Assembly: GCF_026340975.1 (NCBI RefSeq)
Contig: NZ_JAPEOS010000003.1
Coordinates: 2,045,777 to 2,109,776, forward strand
Length of the DNA stretch: 64,000 nt
Direction: 5' to 3'
Source of the DNA: Streptomyces sp. NBC_01214
GTDB lineage: Bacteria > Actinomycetota > Actinomycetes > Streptomycetales > Streptomycetaceae
The first letter of the stretch is position 1, and each line of letters begins with the position of its first letter. Of the stretch, positions 25,722 to 34,029 are shown piece by piece. The notes under the pieces are model-generated. The model did not search any database. It was given only the letters and a program-made list of their open reading frames with translations, and was not told the DNA's origin. The translations under genes and the position numbers were made by a program.

Positions 25722-26303
25722 ATGGCAGACGAGACGGCGAACGCCCAGGGCACAGCTGGATTCCTCTTCGAGATGGGCGTGCTCAAGAACGCGAAGCGAA
25801 CCGGCTGGTGGTTCACCGGGAACAACAACCCGGAGTCGATCGCCGAGCACTCGTTCCGCGTCGGCATCGTCGGCGCCGTGCTGGCCATGATGGAAGGCGT
25901 CGACCCCGCGAAGGTGGCGCTGATGTGCCTGTTCCACGACACGCAGGAGACGCGGATCGGGGACATCCCGCACATCGGACGGCGGTACATCGACGCGGCC
26001 TCGAACGAGACCGTCACCGCGGACCAGGTTTCTGCCGCGCACCCTGCGGTCAGGGCCGGCGTGCAGCGGGTGGTGGGCGAATACGAGAGCGGTGACACCC
26101 CCGAGGCGATCGTGGCGAAGGACGCCGACAAGCTCGAATGCCTGGTGCAGGCGGTGGAGTACCGCGCCCAGGGCTACACCCTGGTGCAGGACTGGATCGA
26201 CACCTCGCTGAACAGCCTCAAGACGGCGTCGGCACAGGCCCTCGCGGAGGCCGCGCTGACGATGTCTCCGCTGGAGTGGCGCAAGACCTTCCTGGGGCAG
26301 TAG
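25722..26303 (+). CDS. HD-domain phosphohydrolase (YfbR-like)
   Basis: 193 residues from ATG 25722 (GGAGG 7 bases upstream). Metal-binding HD motif: H43 in AEHSFR, H72-D73 in CLFHDTQETR, and D in AKDADKLECL (about 134-136), with the closing YTLVQDWIDTSLNSLKTASA helix. HD_3 proteins hydrolyse deoxynucleoside monophosphates or related phosphates. It is co-directional with and probably cotranscribed with the HTH regulator. With the aaRS-like and ASCH genes next door, its substrate may be a nucleotide released or modified by that pathway. Confidence 0.87.
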   Translation: MADETANAQGTAGFLFEMGVLKNAKRTGWWFTGNNNPESIAEHSFRVGIVGAVLAMMEGVDPAKVALMCLFHDTQETRIGDIPHIGRRYIDAASNETVTADQVSAAHPAVRAGVQRVVGEYESGDTPEAIVAKDADKLECLVQAVEYRAQGYTLVQDWIDTSLNSLKTASAQALAEAALTMSPLEWRKTFLGQ

Positions 26304-26418
26304 CCGGGCCTGGAAACGAAGTAGCCCTCGGTCCTGAGCGCTTGGACCGGGTCCATTTAGTTGTGTACTCACCGTATGCGGCCGGGGCGCCGGGTTGGTA
26401 ATGCCCGAAAACTCAGGA

Positions 26419-26455
26419 AGCCCCCGCTGGCCGGCTCGGTTCCGGGGCGGGGGCT
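26419..26455. terminator. Bidirectional hairpin between convergent genes
   Basis: AGCCCCCGC (26419-26427) pairs with GCGGGGGCT (26447-26455). It lies between the convergent HD-domain gene and the gene at 26466, so it could stop both transcripts. Confidence 0.65.
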
Positions 26456-26465
26456 GGTTCGGGTG

Positions 26466-26864
26466 TCAGGCGGGGATGTAGCGTACCGACCTGCCCGAAC
26501 TGGCCTGCGGTACCGGCTTCCCGTGCCACTTCTCGTAGGTCTTCTTGCCGGGGCCGAGGACCTTCACCTCGACGGCCTTCTTCTTGACGAGCTTGACCTC
26601 GTGGCCTTCACCTTCGTCGGCGTCGTACGGGCCGAAGATGCCGGTGATCTTCGCGACCGCGCGGACGATACCGCTGTACACGAACAGCACATGCGAGCAC
26701 GCGCGGGCGCGCTCCGTGTTGAGGCTCCAGCCCCAGCGGTTCAGCTCGGCGATCCGCTCGTCCGTGAGGCCCTCCTTCCAGCCGTTTTCCGTCCGGCCGG
26801 AGTAGTCCCGCGGCTTCACGGTGCCGGGGTAAGTGGTGAGCTTCAGCACGAGTATCTCGGGCAT
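26466..26864 (-). CDS. Hypothetical protein, last gene of a three-gene set
   Basis: 132 residues from ATG 26864 (AGAGGA 4 bases upstream). Soluble, basic C terminus. Contains DYSGRTENGWKEGLTDERIA, RACSHVLFVYSGIVRAVAKI and YEKWHGKPVPQ. The middle strand pattern is reminiscent of PUA/EVE-like folds, but I cannot confirm a family. It follows two small Cys-rich genes read on the same strand. Confidence 0.72.
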   Translation of the reverse strand: MPEILVLKLTTYPGTVKPRDYSGRTENGWKEGLTDERIAELNRWGWSLNTERARACSHVLFVYSGIVRAVAKITGIFGPYDADEGEGHEVKLVKKKAVEVKVLGPGKKTYEKWHGKPVPQASSGRSVRYIPA

Positions 26865-26911
26865 GTGTTCCTCTTTTCGTTGCGTTTCGCGCCCCGCCGG
26901 AGCGTAGGGCG

Positions 26912-27174
26912 TCACCAGGCCGCCTCGCCGTACGCCATCCCGTAGTGGGAGCGGTCGTCGCAGCCCTCGCACTCGTCGTCGCCGCAGTCGCCCGGCTCGT
27001 CGTCCCGGTCCTGTTGGTACTCGCCGTGGCGTCAGCCGGAGCACCTGGTGGAGCAGCCGCAGCCGGGGTACTCCGGGCAGATCATGGAGTACGTCCAGCC
27101 GCAGGTCTCGCATAGCACGTCGTCAAGGTCAGGCTCGGCGGGGCCGGCGCGGTATCGGCGGGCTCGGTGGTCAT
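26912..27174 (-). pseudogene. Cys-rich small protein with frameshift and in-frame TGA
   Basis: ATG 27174 overlaps the stop of the upstream zinc-ribbon gene (ATGA). After MTTEPADTAPA a one-base shift is needed to reach EPDLDDVLCETCGWTYSMIC and PEYPGCGCSTRCSG, then a TGA (Trp expected), then RHGEYQQDRDDEPGDCGDDE and CEGCDDRSHYGMAYGEAAW. Nine Cys in about 85 residues suggest metal binding. Two lesions in one short gene. Confidence 0.6.
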
Positions 27175-27389
27175 CGCGCGATCTCTTTCGTGATCAGGTT
27201 CGGGCTAATGACAGCGCCGGAGCGGATGCAAGTGGAGCACGCGTATCCGTAGACCCGGTGCGGTTCGCCTCGCCGGTTACCGGCGCAGACCGGGCAGGTC
27301 TGGCCCTCACCGGCGGTCGGGTAGAGCTGGCCTTCGCCGGTGCGGTGAAGGGACGTCAGGCGGTGCAGCAGCGTCGGCTCGGGCGCCAC
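27171..27389 (-). CDS. Small zinc-ribbon protein
   Basis: 72 residues from GTG 27389; the frame is open to 27446, but that would overlap the divergent gene at 27415. One four-Cys ribbon: TCPVCAGNRRGEPHRVYGYA then CSTCIRSG. ATGA overlap with the next gene indicates coupling. Partner and role unknown; similar ribbons accompany plasmid and phage-like genes in Streptomyces. Confidence 0.65.
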   Translation of the reverse strand: MAPEPTLLHRLTSLHRTGEGQLYPTAGEGQTCPVCAGNRRGEPHRVYGYACSTCIRSGAVISPNLITKEIAR

Positions 27390-27414
27390 TGTGCTTCTAC
27401 CTGTGGGAGTGGCG

Positions 27415-27579
27415 ATGTCTTCACCCGTCGACAACGGGACATTCACTCAGCCCGAGCGGCTGGAGCGGCTGCGCGGTCTGCTTTCGGGGGCGCGCGAAGA
27501 GGAGTGTGCGGGGCGCGCTTTTGGCCCGGAGTCGGTCGCCTATGGAACACGGCGCCACGGGATGGTCTACCTGCAGTGA
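27415..27579 (+). CDS. Small hypothetical protein
   Basis: 54 residues from ATG 27415 with GGGAG 5 bases upstream. Charged: TQPERLERLRGLLSGAREEE, then FGPESVAYGTRRHGM. No family recognised. Read divergently from the zinc-ribbon gene. 27580-27712 shows no gene. Confidence 0.5.
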   Translation: MSSPVDNGTFTQPERLERLRGLLSGAREEECAGRAFGPESVAYGTRRHGMVYLQ

Positions 27580-27712
27580 TCATGTTTCATGAGGCGTTGC
27601 AAACGGTGGGACGCATGAAACACCCCATGAAGGGCGGGGGTCTCCCGGGGGAAGGCTGTCTGGCTCGGTCGGGGGCGGGCTGCTGTCTGGGCTCGGGATA
27701 CAGTCACGCGAA

Positions 27713-27744
27713 GGGGCCGGAGCCACTGTCATTGGCTCCGGCCC
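27713..27744 (-). terminator. Hairpin after the 466-aa HTH gene
   Basis: GGGCCGGAGCCA (27714-27725) pairs with TGGCTCCGGCCC (27733-27744), 18 bp beyond the stop of the minus-strand gene at 27762. Confidence 0.7.
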
Positions 27745-27761
27745 GCTGCGTGCTTGGACAA

Positions 27762-29162
27762 TCAGTCGGCGTGCTGCTCGCGCGGCATGAGCAGCGCGAA
27801 GTACGTCTCGCGGGCCTCCTGGCTCAGCTCGCCGTCCAGGGACAGGGCCTGCCGCAGGGTGCGGAGCGTTGCCTTCGTCGGGATCTCCCACCGGTCGTGG
27901 GCCTCGCGGACGATGTCGCCGATGTAGTGGTGGGCGGACTCGGGGTGGTGACGGATGAACCAGTCGAGCATCTTCGCCACCGGCACCGTGAGGTGGAGGT
28001 GGTACCAGCTCTTCTCGCCCGGCTCCTCCTTCCGGTGCGCTGCGGACGGGCGGTTCATGGCGATGGCCTCGGCGAAGCCGTTGAGGATCGCGCCCTTGAC
28101 GGTCGGGCCGAGGACGTCGGTCGGCAGGACGCGGTCCAAGCTGACGGCGACGTCCCAGGCGAGGGTGTCCGCGATCTCGCGGACGGACTCTTCGTTCCGG
28201 GCGCGCAGGATCCACCGCTTGCGGACGTCCGGCCGCCCCCACAGGGTGCTGTGGAAGTTGGCCGCGAACCGGTCGCGGACCGCGGCGGCGCCGGGTGAGA
28301 GATTGTCGCGGTCACCGGCGGACATGGTGGCCTTGATGCCCTCGTAGGAGCGCTGGCGCGCTTCCACCCAGTCGTCGGCCACCGCCCGAGCCCACTGGAC
28401 GCGGCCGTTGACCATCGCCTGCGGCTGGGGGACCTCACTGTTGCCGCGGGAGATGTAGGCCCGCAGCGTGGAGGAGGTGATGTTGCCGAGCTCCGCCATC
28501 TCCGGCACGCCGAGCAGTTGCGCGCCGGTCAGCTCGGGGCTGGCGACGTCGACCACGCACCGGGCCAGGGGCAGCGCGCCCTTTCGCTCCTGGTGGTGCT
28601 TGGCCCACAGGGCCAGGTGGTCGCCCCAGTTCTCCGGAGCCCCTTCCTCAGGGTCGAAGGTGAGGACTTTCCCCACATACGCCTTGTCCGGGTCGGCGCG
28701 GCCGTCGAGCATGTCGGCGGCGCTGACCGTGACGGCGGCCCGGGCCTTGCGCCGCTCGTGGTCCTGCTCGACGGGGTTCCATACCTGCCCGGGCCGGTAC
28801 CAGGTGGTGCCGTCCCACCAGTAGCCGCCGGCCCGGAAAAGCAGCGCCTCGCCGCCCCAGTCGCTGTGCAGGGTGGAGGTGTCGCCGTCGCGCATCAGCA
28901 GCACGGTCCGACCGCGGTCGGGGTGGTAGCGCACCGACCAGCCGAGCGAGTGGTCGAGCGGATCGGTGGTGAAGGCGTACCAGCTGTTGTCCTGTCGGTT
29001 GCGGTCGTAGCGCCCCCACATGCCGCTGGCCTCGTGGCGGCCGACGGCCTCGATGGCCTCGGGGCCCTCGTCGAGGGGGATGTGCGAGTCGTCGACGAAC
29101 GGCAGGCCGGGTACCGGGTGGTCGGTGCGCAGGCCGTTCGCGAGCGGACGAGCGTGGGACAT
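27762..29162 (-). CDS. 466-residue protein with a central MerR/excisionase-like HTH
   Basis: ATG 29162 has GAGGA 6 bases upstream. The N-terminal half is Trp-rich (DNSWYAFTTDPLDHSLGWSV, YWWDGTTWYRPGQVW). A central wHTH, LGNITSSTLRAYISRGNSEV then PQPQAMVNGRVQWARAVADD, resembles DNA-binding excisionase or AlpA modules. The C-terminal third is helical (VREAHDRWEIPTKATLRTLR). Proteins like this occur on Streptomyces plasmids and integrative elements; a replication or regulation role is a guess. Confidence 0.75.
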   Translation of the reverse strand: MSHARPLANGLRTDHPVPGLPFVDDSHIPLDEGPEAIEAVGRHEASGMWGRYDRNRQDNSWYAFTTDPLDHSLGWSVRYHPDRGRTVLLMRDGDTSTLHSDWGGEALLFRAGGYWWDGTTWYRPGQVWNPVEQDHERRKARAAVTVSAADMLDGRADPDKAYVGKVLTFDPEEGAPENWGDHLALWAKHHQERKGALPLARCVVDVASPELTGAQLLGVPEMAELGNITSSTLRAYISRGNSEVPQPQAMVNGRVQWARAVADDWVEARQRSYEGIKATMSAGDRDNLSPGAAAVRDRFAANFHSTLWGRPDVRKRWILRARNEESVREIADTLAWDVAVSLDRVLPTDVLGPTVKGAILNGFAEAIAMNRPSAAHRKEEPGEKSWYHLHLTVPVAKMLDWFIRHHPESAHHYIGDIVREAHDRWEIPTKATLRTLRQALSLDGELSQEARETYFALLMPREQHAD

Positions 29163-29348
29163 CGTGATTCCTCATTCCGCGTCAAGTGTTGCATTTCTTG
29201 TGCAGCGCATTGCCTACTCTCTTATACATCGTCAGGGGAGTTTGTGATGCAGCGTTTTCTGGCCAACCTTCTGCAATGGGTGCTGTCGATTCGCGTGCAG
29301 GGGAACGGGGTTGGAGGTCACATCGGATAAGTGCTGGTTATCCGACGC

Positions 29349-29510
29349 GATCCTGCGTCTGCGCGCGGCACGATCTCGGCGGCGTGGTCCCCCGGTGTCG
29401 TGGTGTGCCGAGCACGGGACAAGGTGGGGCCGGTGTTGGAGTGGCTCCCCGGTGGCGGGCTCCGCTGCACCGACCTCCGCCGTGCGGAAGCGGCGAAGAG
29501 CGCGGCGTGA
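29349..29510 (+). pseudogene. Broken copy of a small Cys/His protein
   Basis: Three frames join into one short protein: CVCARHDLGGVVP, then VSWCAEHGT, then VGPVLEWLPGGGLRCTDLRR, with stops or shifts near 29390 and 29424. The same pattern occurs unbroken near 37700-37820 (CVCKRHDCGGVVPVSWCQEH). The Cys and His spacing suggests one zinc site. The rest of 29163-29650 has no gene. Confidence 0.6.
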
Positions 29511-29650
29511 AGTTGCAGTTTCGTCCCGCCTGCCGATGCGCCCGGGCGCGGCAGCAGGCGGGATCTGGGCCGCGGCATCCGTCCGAACCTCCACGGCCCA
29601 GGCCACGGCGCTCTACCCTGGCCGGTAGCACCCGCCGCCAGGAGGAGCCG

Positions 29651-29956
29651 ATGAGCGCCCAGCCCGACCACACACCCGCCACCCCCTACACGCCCGCCCC
29701 CGGCGCTGCGGCCGAACTCCTCGCCCAGCTCCGGGCCGACCGCCGCGCCGAGCAGTGGGTGCCGGCGTTCGAGCGGGACTGGGCCAAGGCCCTGGAAGAC
29801 GCCCGCCACGCCTTCAGCCTCACCCCCCTGCACGAGGTGGTGCGCACCTGGCAGCTGCGCGTCGCCGTGGCCCCGGACGTCGACGCCTTCATGGACTCCG
29901 GACAGGACGACTCCGACTTCGTGGACCTGGACGACGTCCTCGGCGGCCGCCCGTGA
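29651..29956 (+). CDS. Antitoxin-like protein of a RelE-type module
   Basis: 101 residues from ATG 29651 (GGAGG 5 bases upstream). Pro-rich N terminus, helical centre (LAQLRADRRAEQWVPAFERD, WAKALEDARHAFSLTPLHEV) and an acidic tail (DSGQDDSDFVDLDDVLGG), as in DUF6247-like antitoxins. The stop overlaps the next start (GTGA), the usual coupling for toxin-antitoxin pairs. It likely binds the toxin through its tail. Confidence 0.78.
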   Translation: MSAQPDHTPATPYTPAPGAAAELLAQLRADRRAEQWVPAFERDWAKALEDARHAFSLTPLHEVVRTWQLRVAVAPDVDAFMDSGQDDSDFVDLDDVLGGRP

Positions 29957-30219
29957 CCGAAGAACAACCGTGGGCGGTCCGTCTGTCCCCGCAGGCCGCG
30001 AAGACCCTCGCCGAGCTCCCGGGCCCGGCCCGGGAGACGGTCCGCGACGTCCTGGACATCGCAGTGCGCTCCCCGTGGGGCTGGCCCCAGTGGAACGCCG
30101 GCGATCCCGAGGGCGAGGACGTCCGGGCCGCGTCCGTTGGGCAGCTGTCCGTCGTCTACGTGGCCAACCGGCTCACACGGCGGCTGTCCGTCCTGGGCAT
30201 CGTCTGGCTCGGCGATTGA
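29953..30219 (+). CDS. RelE/ParE-superfamily toxin
   Basis: 88 residues from GTG 29953. Pattern WAVRLSPQAAKTLAELPGPA, RETVRDVLDIAVRSPWGWPQ, then SVGQLSVVYVANRLTRRLSV and LGIVWLGD fits the compact RelE/ParE fold (two helices, then a four-strand sheet). RelE members are ribosome-dependent mRNA endonucleases; the catalytic set is not conserved enough here to tell RelE from ParE. It is coupled to the antitoxin-like gene and followed at once by the 326-bp repeat. Confidence 0.82.
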   Translation: MTEEQPWAVRLSPQAAKTLAELPGPARETVRDVLDIAVRSPWGWPQWNAGDPEGEDVRAASVGQLSVVYVANRLTRRLSVLGIVWLGD

Positions 30220-30540
30220 TCGTGCGTCGGGCTGCTGCCGTCGGGTCCGTTGCCCGGGGGCGGCGGTCTGAGAGCCGGCGCCGGGGGTTCGCCGGATGGC
30301 CCCGGGGTCCCCGGTCGGGGAGGAGGCCGGGGTGCGGGGTGTCAGGGGGCCGTACGGATCCGGGCGGCAGCCCGTCGTGCGGGCGGGCCTGCCCCATAAC
30401 GCCGGGAGGCAGGAGCGTCACGGGGGCGGGGCCCGCTCCGGAAGCCCAACCCCCCAAGGCCTGGCCTCCGACACCAACGCGTCTGACCCGGCCTGTCCTC
30501 CCCAAACGCTTTTCCTGCCAGCAGTTCTGAGAGATCGTCA
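30215..30540 (+). repeat. 326-bp dispersed repeat, copy 2
   Basis: Same length and orientation as 16579-16904. It starts within the last codons of the RelE-type gene and lacks a conserved frame. The strong hairpin of copy 1 is weakened here. 30541-30649 has no gene. Confidence 0.75.
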
Positions 30541-30649
30541 CGCTCAGCTGTTCTCGAGCCCGTGCGCGGAGCTGCTTCATTGATGGTCAGGGCGCGGAAG
30601 CGGGCTGCGCTCCGGATGCCGTGCCGTCCGGGCCTGCACGATGGAGCGC

Positions 30650-30852
30650 ATGGCGGATCACACCCGCTGCTCGGCCACCGGGTCCGCGGCATCGCATCCG
30701 GCATCGAGGGCGAAATGGTGGCCGTCGTCCGCGAGGAAGTCGCCACCCACACCGGCCCGCGCTGGACCCGCCACGCCTACATCGGCCCCGAGGCCGGCGG
30801 CCGCGAACTACCGACCGCCCTGGGCAACATCGAACCCCTGGAAGCGCCCTGA
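30650..30852 (+). pseudogene. Small conserved protein with 1-bp deletion near the start
   Basis: ATG 30650 opens MADHT; one missing C in a C-run then shifts to the frame PLLGHRVRGIASGIEGEMVA, VVREEVATHTGPRWTRHAYI, GGRELPTALGNIEPLE, which is the clear coding frame. The product would be about 67 residues, a beta-rich domain seen in many Streptomyces genomes with unknown role. A sequencing error in the C-run would equally explain it. Confidence 0.6.
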
Positions 30853-30934
30853 CCGCTCCGCATCCGGGCGGTAGTGGAGGGTGCCAAGGCCATCCGCCGG
30901 CGGGGGCCGGGCCCGCGTGTACTACGCGACGGGG

Positions 30935-31245
30935 AGGTTATTACCGAACACTGCCCCTGCCGCCTGCCTCTCCCCGCCAGTGGGCGAGGTTGTGTCGGGT
31001 GGTGAGGGTGTGGGGGTGGTCGGTCCGGGCCCAGCACCCGCATTCGGTCGGCCAGCAGTTCGGCGAGCGCGGCGGCGGCACCATCTGCGTCCCCCGCCTG
31101 CCCCCGCCAGTGGGCGAGGTCGTGTCGGGTGGTGAGGGTGTCGGGGTGGTCCGCGCCCAACACCCGAACCCTGTCGGGCAACAACTCGGCGAGCGAGGCG
31201 GCGACACCATCCGCTTCCCCGGCCGGCTCTCCGGCTGATTCCGAT
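30935..31245 (-). pseudogene. Tetratricopeptide-repeat fragment
   Basis: Two 42-residue TPR units are readable: LAELLPDRVRVLGADHPDTL then TTRHDLAHWRGQAGDADGAA, and LAELLADRMRVLGPDRP. A shift of 4 bases near 31015 leads to TLTTRHNLAHWRGEAG in another frame. Both ends are cut, with no start or natural stop. The units repeat at the DNA level with a 126-bp period. They derive from the TPR_12-type proteins common in Streptomyces. Confidence 0.7.
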
Positions 31246-31321
31246 TGGTGGAATGATTGTCTGTCAGAGAGGCGTGGGGGTGGGGTGCGTGGCGGCTCGC
31301 GGCCGACTCGACCGGCGACGG

Positions 31322-32638
31322 TTACTGAGCAGGAGAACTACACGCATGCTGTTCGGTGCCGTTCTCTGATCCCGTTGAGTAGTTCGGGACGGGGACCGGG
31401 GCGATGGGCGGGTGCCAGGTGAGAATCCAGCCGGCCGTGAGCGCCGCCGCGCCGCCTGCCAGGGCGATGGCGCCGCCGGTTCCGATGACTGCGGCCACCG
31501 AGCCGAAGCAGACCGGCCCGACGCCCTGCAGCGTCATGCCGCCGGAGCCGAGCAGACCGAAGGCCTGGCCCTGGCCATCTGGCGGCAGGGCGTTCAGGAA
31601 CGGCCGTTGCAGGCCGAGACCGTAGGCGAATCCGAAGCCGCTGAGCAGCAGCAGACAGGACGAGACGCCCACTCCGGGCTCGGCAGCGAAGCCGACCAGC
31701 GGCAGTCCCATCAGCGCAATCAACGGGACTACCAGTCGCTCCCGGCTGGGTGGTAGTAGGAGTCGGCCCACCAGCAGGTCACCGACGAGCATGCCGACCG
31801 GCAGACAGCCCATCAGCACCGCGTACCAGCCGGGCGCGAAGTGGCGTCCTCCGGCGTAGGCGACGATCAGGCCTTCCGCGCCTGCAACGAACGCGGGCGG
31901 TAGCCACTGGGCCAGCATCAGTCGTCGCACCGTGCGTCCGCGCAGCAGCAGGCCGGCACCGTGCAGGCTTGCCCGGACGGCCCCGCCCTCGCCCCGAGCG
32001 CTGCTGGGTGTGCCGCCGAACTTTCCCGGCTGCAGCCGGGGTAGCCGGATGCGGATAGCAAGCGCGCAGCCGAAGTAAAGGGCGGCGCTGACCGCTAGCG
32101 CCCGGCGCGGGCCGAGTGCCGCGACGACCGCACCTCCCAGCGCCAGACCGAACAATTGCGCGCCGGAGGCAGCGATGTTGTTCAGTGAACGGCCCAGTAC
32201 ATAGGCGTCGCCCTCCAACGACTGCGCGACCAGCCGACTCGACGCGCCGCTGAACACCGGTGTGGCGAGGGCGACCAGCGCCACGACACCGAGGCTTGCC
32301 GCGACCGGCATCCGCACCAGGGCGATCAGCAGGGCGGCGGCGCACGTCAAGGCGTAGCCGCCGGTGATGAGGGCGCGGGGCGGCAGTCGGTCGGCCAGTG
32401 AGCCCAGCAGAAGCGAGCCAAACAGCTGCGGGATGAAGCCGATTCCGAAGGCCAGTGCGCTCAGCACCGCGGAGCCGGTGGCCGAGAAGACCAGCACCGA
32501 GAACGTGGTGATCCGCATCGCGTCCGCAGTGATCGCGACGGTGCGGGTTGAGAAGAGCAGTCGGAATCGCGGCTCGGCCAGCACCTTCCGGTAGGTGGCA
32601 CGGTGGTTGACCTGCGCGGGTTCGGCGGTTGGGGTCAT
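31322..32638 (-). CDS. MFS transporter (drug-export type)
   Basis: 438 residues from ATG 32638. Eleven to twelve hydrophobic segments are apparent; the A-loop region GSLADRLPPRALITGG is MFS-like, and TSS-containing FSGASSRLVAQ and LGRSLNNIAASGAQLFGLAL mark the first half. Closest in style to MFS_3 exporters of macrolide or drug-efflux type. Substrate unknown. It is divergent from an ArsR-type regulator, with a clear dyad between the two starts, so it is probably induced by its substrate through that regulator. Confidence 0.88.
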   Translation of the reverse strand: MTPTAEPAQVNHRATYRKVLAEPRFRLLFSTRTVAITADAMRITTFSVLVFSATGSAVLSALAFGIGFIPQLFGSLLLGSLADRLPPRALITGGYALTCAAALLIALVRMPVAASLGVVALVALATPVFSGASSRLVAQSLEGDAYVLGRSLNNIAASGAQLFGLALGGAVVAALGPRRALAVSAALYFGCALAIRIRLPRLQPGKFGGTPSSARGEGGAVRASLHGAGLLLRGRTVRRLMLAQWLPPAFVAGAEGLIVAYAGGRHFAPGWYAVLMGCLPVGMLVGDLLVGRLLLPPSRERLVVPLIALMGLPLVGFAAEPGVGVSSCLLLLSGFGFAYGLGLQRPFLNALPPDGQGQAFGLLGSGGMTLQGVGPVCFGSVAAVIGTGGAIALAGGAAALTAGWILTWHPPIAPVPVPNYSTGSENGTEQHACSSPAQ

Positions 32639-32677
32639 GACGCCCAGCCTCGCCGTGTGCCCACGCCACTCACCAAT

Positions 32678-32697
32678 GATTCGTCGCTGGACGAATC
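32678..32697. promoter_or_regulatory. Dyad operator between MFS and ArsR-type genes
   Basis: GATTCGTC, spacer GCTG, GACGAATC: perfect 8-bp arms in the 89-bp gap between the two divergent starts. Probable site of the adjacent winged-helix regulator. Confidence 0.72.
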
Positions 32698-32727
32698 GGA
32701 ACAGACGTCCTTCGGTAGCATGACCGG

Positions 32728-33705
32728 GTGCTGCGCTTCGAAGTCTCCGTCGAGGACCTACTGCGCAGCCGCTTCGCGCTCTCGCCCGCACTGGACCTCT
32801 GTTTGCTGCTGCGCTCGCTCGCCGGCCAAGGCCAGCCGCTGCCGCGAGCCTGGGCCGCCCGGCTCATGCCGGTCTTTGAACGGCTTCGCCGCGAGACCGA
32901 ACTGGACGCCGCCCTCGCGCTGCAGGCCCCGCAAGGCGGACCGAACTTCGTCGCCCCACCCCCGCGCGGCCTCAACCAGAACTGGGCTGACGACCTGTCC
33001 GTGATCCGGGCCACACCGCTGGAAGCGGCCCGCCACGAAATCGCCACCACCGCGACCGGACCGTCCGCCCGTGATCCCCGCGTACGCGCTGTGCTGGACT
33101 CGGCGGACGCCGTCTCCAGGATCGCCGAGGCGATGGACCAGGCGTGGCACGAGCTGCTCGCCGCGGACTGGCCGCAACTGCGCGCGATCTGTGAGCGCGA
33201 TGTCGTGTACCGGGTGGGGGTGATCGGCGAACACGGATGGGCCGCGACCATCGAGAGCCTGCACCCGGGCGTCGCCTGGCACGCTGGCGGTCTCGAGATC
33301 GGCTTCTTCCGAGGCGGAACAGTCCGCCTCGCGGGCGACGGGCTCCTGCTGATCCCTTCGGTCTTCGTCGGGCATATCGCCGCCCACATGGAAGACCCCT
33401 GGCCCAGGACCTTGGTCTATCCTGCCCGCGGCACCGCCGCCCTGTGGGGCGAACAGGGGACCGTCCCCCAACCGGACGCGCTGACCGCTCTGGTCGGCCG
33501 GGCCCGAGCCCGGCTGCTGTTGGCGCTGGATGCCCCGGCCAGTACCAGCCACCTCGCCCGAAGCCTCGCCATGGCACCCGGCGCGGTAGGAGACCACCTC
33601 TCCATCCTGCGAGGCGCGGGACTGCTCGTCCGCGCCCGGTCCGGACGGTCGGTGCTCTACCGGCGCACCCCGCTTGGCGAGGCACTGGTCGCCGGTTCGG
33701 GCTGA
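32728..33705 (+). CDS. ArsR-type winged-helix regulator with N-terminal DUF5937-like domain
   Basis: 325 residues from GTG 32728. The N-terminal 230 residues match the DUF5937 style (MLRFEVSVEDLLRSRFALSP, then VYRVGVIGEHGWAATIESLH). The C-terminal winged helix reads RARLLLALDAPASTSHLARS then LAMAPGAVGDHLSILRGAGL and RSGRSVLYRRTPLGEAL, an ArsR-like HTH_5. Family members repress a divergent transporter gene. The perfect dyad at 32678 is the likely operator. Confidence 0.88.
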   Translation: MLRFEVSVEDLLRSRFALSPALDLCLLLRSLAGQGQPLPRAWAARLMPVFERLRRETELDAALALQAPQGGPNFVAPPPRGLNQNWADDLSVIRATPLEAARHEIATTATGPSARDPRVRAVLDSADAVSRIAEAMDQAWHELLAADWPQLRAICERDVVYRVGVIGEHGWAATIESLHPGVAWHAGGLEIGFFRGGTVRLAGDGLLLIPSVFVGHIAAHMEDPWPRTLVYPARGTAALWGEQGTVPQPDALTALVGRARARLLLALDAPASTSHLARSLAMAPGAVGDHLSILRGAGLLVRARSGRSVLYRRTPLGEALVAGSG

Positions 33706-33764
33706 GGGCTCAGATCAGTGGGGTTGCTGGTGCGTTCGGTGCGTGAGGTGTTCGACGAGTCGGA

Positions 33765-34025
33765 GGCGGCGGGTCTGCTGCGGGTGTCGGTCGGGGCGTG
33801 GCGGTGGGCGACGGGTTCGGGTCTGGTCCCGGTGGCGGACGCCGGCCGGGGGCGGTGGTCGAGTCCGTCGACTCCGAGGCGGTCCGTTCCGCGCTGCGGT
33901 GCCCGGTAGGCGCGGGGGAGAGGGCGGACCGGTTGACGGAGGCCTGGGGGTGCCGATGCCGCCCATACGGCCTCGGGTGACGGCGTCGGCCGTCGGGCAT
34001 CTCGTGAAGGCTGGCCTGCCGGTAA
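33765..34025 (+). pseudogene. Fragment of the multi-HTH protein family, copy 1
   Basis: Frames join as VSVGAWRWATGSGLVPVADA, EAVRSALRCPVGAGERADRL, then RPRVTASAVGHLVKAGLPV. The same order occurs at 36500-36780. It stops where the IS630 relic starts. At least two frameshifts; no start. Confidence 0.55.
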
Positions 34026-34029
34026 CGAG

